Positions 38,426-40,960 of a DNA stretch of 40,960 bases are shown here, piece by piece (positions within the stretch are counted from its first letter, which is position 1; each line of letters starts with the position of its first letter). The DNA is taken from positions 73,057 to 114,016 of the forward strand of contig JAFGQU010000007.1 in NCBI GenBank assembly GCA_016935525.1, read 5' to 3'. The position numbers were made by a program, and so were the translations under genes. This DNA is from Candidatus Omnitrophota bacterium (GTDB lineage: Bacteria; Omnitrophota; Gorgyraeia; Duberdicusellales; 4484-171). The notes under the pieces were generated by a model. The model searched no databases. It saw only the letters and a list, made by a program, of their open reading frames with translations, and was not told the origin of the DNA.

Positions 38426-39379
38426 ATGGGTATAATAAAAAAACGATTAGCTGGGATATGGTTGGTGATATTTGTCGCAGTCAGTCCTATCTCTTATGTG
38501 TATGCCGGAACATATAGTGACTTGGCTCCGGGAAGATCGACCAGGCAGGATGCCGATCGTATGTTGGGGAATCCGGTTCGTGAGGTAGTAAAAGGTGCTC
38601 GCTATGATTATGATCCACAGGATCATGATGCCCGGCGGATCTCAGTATCATTTTATCTCCAGACAGGAATTATTAAGAGTATTGATATCTATCCTTTAGA
38701 GCAATATAAAAAACAACAATTACAGGATTGGTTCCATTTAAGTGCTCCTGATGTGAAGATGGTTGACGATGATGGTAATTATCATGAGATGTATGGTGGG
38801 GTTGGGATTGTATTGTATTTCGATGGGCCGGATGACAGCTTTGCGGTGGATACCATTCGTTATTTTGATCAAGTCATTAAAGCACAAAAAGGGGATGAGC
38901 AAGGACTCTCTTCACTCCAAGTATCTAAAGAAAATCGTCGGCCTTATTTAGGGATAAGTGCAGGGGGTAGTGACGAGGGTATTATTGTTAAAAATGTCGT
39001 AAGCAATTCACCGGCCGAGCAGGCAGGTTTACAGGTAGGAGATATTATCCTCAAAATGGGGGAATATTCCTATCGCGGTAAGGCTGATCCTTATGAATTT
39101 ATCGATCGTATTGCCGAGATGCCGGTTACAAAGCCTATTCTGTTTATCATCGTCCGTAATAAAAAACAGCAACGTGTTACGGTCACCTTAGGTACGATTC
39201 AGGAAAACGATTGGCAGGAGTTAAATGAAGGAGTCCAATGGCCCGTTGATGATAAAAAAATAAAACAAAAAGAAACGAGCAGGATAAAACAGCAACAGCA
39301 GAATGAGGAATTGTCCGGTAAGTTCGGGATGATGATGAATACTATTTTCCAGGAGATGAAAGATTTTAACGCGGATTAA
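38426..39379 (+). CDS. exported protein with OmlA/SmpA-like and PDZ domains
   Basis: ATG 38426 gives 317 residues with a signal peptide (KKRLAGIWLVIFVAVSPISY to about 28). The first domain (about 32-150) opens with YSDLAPGRSTRQDADRMLGNP, a pattern seen in small outer-membrane SmpA/BamE-type domains. A PDZ domain (about 170-255) follows, with YLGISAGGSDEGIIVKNVV and GLQVGDIILKMG. It lacks a protease domain, so it is more likely an adaptor. A Lys/Gln-rich tail ends the protein. It is 10 bases downstream of the coiled-coil gene and 18 bases before mazG. Confidence 0.78.
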   Translation: MGIIKKRLAGIWLVIFVAVSPISYVYAGTYSDLAPGRSTRQDADRMLGNPVREVVKGARYDYDPQDHDARRISVSFYLQTGIIKSIDIYPLEQYKKQQLQDWFHLSAPDVKMVDDDGNYHEMYGGVGIVLYFDGPDDSFAVDTIRYFDQVIKAQKGDEQGLSSLQVSKENRRPYLGISAGGSDEGIIVKNVVSNSPAEQAGLQVGDIILKMGEYSYRGKADPYEFIDRIAEMPVTKPILFIIVRNKKQQRVTVTLGTIQENDWQELNEGVQWPVDDKKIKQKETSRIKQQQQNEELSGKFGMMMNTIFQEMKDFNAD

Positions 39380-39397
39380 AGTATAAGGTTGAAAAGG

Positions 39398-40045
39398 ATG
39401 AAAGAGTTCGATGCATTAGTGGACATATTGAAAACGTTGCGCGGTCCGGGTGGATGTAAATGGGATCGTGCGCAAAAAGTCGATGATTCAAAATCCCATC
39501 TTTTAGAAGAAGTCTATGAACTTATCGACGCGATCGACTCCAAGGATACCGGAAAAGTGAAAGAAGAGATCGGCGATGTGATCATGCTTCTGGTATTTAT
39601 CACCCGCCTCTATAGCGAGAAAAAGAAATTTTCTATAAAGGACGCGTTAAAAAGCATCAATGAAAAACTTATCACGCGTCATCCTCATGTGTTCTCCGGG
39701 AAAAAATTGAAAAATAAAGAAGCGATCATCGAGTATTGGGTAAAAGAAAAAGCGAAAAAGAAAAAACGTAAAACCATAAAAGAACGGCTCCCGTACAGCG
39801 CACCGGCGCTGCTCTTGGCATATCTTTATTTCAAAGAGAAAGGATACCTGAATCAAAGGGGAGATGAAAAGAAGTTGCGACAGAAAATATCCGCCCATCT
39901 GCGGCGGCTTTCCGGTCCTTTGAAAAAGAAAGCGATCGTTGATGCTCTTTTTACGCTGGTCGAAACCGCAGCTTTTTTAAAGGTCGATCTGGAATGCGAG
40001 TTGCGTAAAAAAGTGTTTAAAAACGCCGTGCGCGAGCGATATTGA
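39398..40045 (+). CDS. mazG: nucleoside triphosphate pyrophosphohydrolase MazG
   Basis: The 215-residue enzyme removes pyrophosphate from nucleoside triphosphates, a housekeeping and stress role. LRGPGGCKWDRAQKVDDSKSHLLEE is typical, and the metal-binding acidic residues are E37, E38 and E41 with E57 and D60. The family's second domain is only partly conserved here: the C-terminal half (about 125-215) is Lys-rich and lacks the second acidic motif set. ATG 39398 is used; a TTG three codons upstream is possible. Confidence 0.88.
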   Translation: MKEFDALVDILKTLRGPGGCKWDRAQKVDDSKSHLLEEVYELIDAIDSKDTGKVKEEIGDVIMLLVFITRLYSEKKKFSIKDALKSINEKLITRHPHVFSGKKLKNKEAIIEYWVKEKAKKKKRKTIKERLPYSAPALLLAYLYFKEKGYLNQRGDEKKLRQKISAHLRRLSGPLKKKAIVDALFTLVETAAFLKVDLECELRKKVFKNAVRERY

Positions 40046-40048
40046 CCG

Positions 40049-40087
40049 GCAAAAATCGGCCTTTAAACAAAAGTCGGCAGGTTTTTT
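40049..40087 (+). terminator. possible terminator after mazG
   Basis: A GGCCTTT/AAAAGTCGGC-type imperfect stem is followed by TTTTTT at 40082-40087. The pairing is irregular, so the call is weak, but a terminator is expected between mazG and the rRNA promoter. Confidence 0.35.
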
Positions 40088-40089
40088 AG

Positions 40090-40149
40090 AATCGCCGTAA
40101 TCAATTTTAATCACTGTAATCAATGCTTTTCGGGGAATCCTCGAAAAGC
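40090..40149. repeat. family F words and an 11-bp hairpin upstream of the rRNA promoter
   Basis: ATCGCCGTAATCAATTTTAATCACTGTAATC (two words, about 40091-40121) resembles the family F repeat at 28.4-28.6 kb. GCTTTTCGGGG (40125-40135) then pairs with CCTCGAAAAGC (40139-40149), with one G:T pair and a 3-base loop. Confidence 0.65.
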
Positions 40150-40162
40150 GTTAAAAAAATCC

Positions 40163-40191
40163 TTGACAAATATTCCTATTCCGTGTATATT
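40163..40191 (+). promoter_or_regulatory. rRNA operon promoter
   Basis: A perfect TTGACA (40163-40168) and TATATT (40186-40191) have a 17-base spacer, and the start point should be near 40198. A T-rich stretch precedes the -35. The leader to 16S is about 135 bases and contains a boxA-like GTTCTTTGA at 40289-40297, the site used by NusB/NusE antitermination. Confidence 0.8.
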
Positions 40192-40288
40192 CCTTATCAC
40201 CTCTTTAATGGGAACGAGGTTTCTTTTACAATCTAAAAAATAAGGAAGACTTTAAAGACGCGCGGTAAGTGCGTTTTTATCTATAACC

Positions 40289-40297
40289 GTTCTTTGA
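40289..40297 (+). promoter_or_regulatory. boxA-like antitermination site in the rRNA leader
   Basis: GTTCTTTGA resembles the boxA core (TGCTCTTTAA). It lies about 40 bases before mature 16S rRNA, the usual region. nusB is encoded 9 kb upstream. Confidence 0.5.
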
Positions 40298-40333
40298 TTG
40301 AGAGACCATATATTTAACCCTTGAATAAAATTG

Positions 40334-40960
<627 letters not shown>

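Overview
The window looks like a piece of an uncultured bacterium of the PVC superphylum, most likely Omnitrophota (candidate phylum OP3). The main evidence is the partial 16S rRNA gene at the right end. It has PVC-type positions, such as GGCTGC where most bacteria have GGCAGC just after the 338 region, and the text that follows resembles Chlamydiae/Lentisphaerae. An inverse-autotransporter-type outer-membrane protein, an LptF permease and a lipoprotein fit a diderm cell. The phylum call is an inference from memory, not from a search.

Layout, left to right. Region 0.0-1.3 kb (minus): a partial lptF and a comF homologue. Region 1.6-11.6 kb (plus): nadE, rpsO-pnp, ftsK, a RodZ-like gene, a zinc-ribbon membrane protein, rimO, pgsA and pgpA. 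This resembles the widespread ftsK-rodZ-rimO-pgsA-cinA order, with the cinA-type gene (pncC) and thpR on the opposite strand at 11.8-12.9 kb. Region 12.9-13.9 kb: a radical-SAM/SPASM-like gene without the usual N-terminal cluster motif. Region 14.0-20.4 kb: glycine cleavage system (gcvT, gcvH, gcvPA, gcvPB) with a LipM/LplA-type transferase and lipA, so the GcvH apoprotein and its lipoylation enzymes are together. Region 20.5-27.2 kb: trmI (minus), an apgM-like phosphotransferase, cstA, aspartate kinase and citramalate synthase, pointing to Asp-family and isoleucine synthesis. Region 27.3-28.2 kb: an unrecognised protein of four Trp repeats. Region 28.6-33.0 kb: ribBA, ribH, nusB, a PHP phosphoesterase and ribD. 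Region 33.1-40.0 kb: a TRL-type lipoprotein, a large inverse autotransporter with a beta-helix passenger, a nitroreductase, an MgtC homologue, two exported proteins (coiled coil; OmlA-like plus PDZ) and mazG. Region 40.1-41.0 kb: an rRNA promoter and the start of 16S rRNA.

The strangest property is between the genes. At least nine families of short, word-like, imperfectly palindromic repeats fill most intergenic spaces. One family (built from GTCACA/CACACG words) starts within or just after stop codons, and it supplies the last codons or the stop of gcvPB, lipA and nusB. A second element of about 65 bp, with two hairpins, is found three times, always inside the first family. A third family occurs once as a compact hairpin (30.4 kb) and once split around a small membrane zinc-ribbon gene (8.85-9.35 kb), like a cassette with cargo. 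A GC-rich repeat appears to interrupt the signal peptide of the autotransporter.

A second theme is expression. Several genes have a good sigma-70-type promoter whose predicted start point falls on, or within a few bases of, the ATG (rpsO with a perfect TTGACA-17-TATAAT, comF, pncC, trmI). This suggests leaderless mRNAs alongside ordinary Shine-Dalgarno genes. No CRISPR array, tRNA, transposase or prophage gene was seen.
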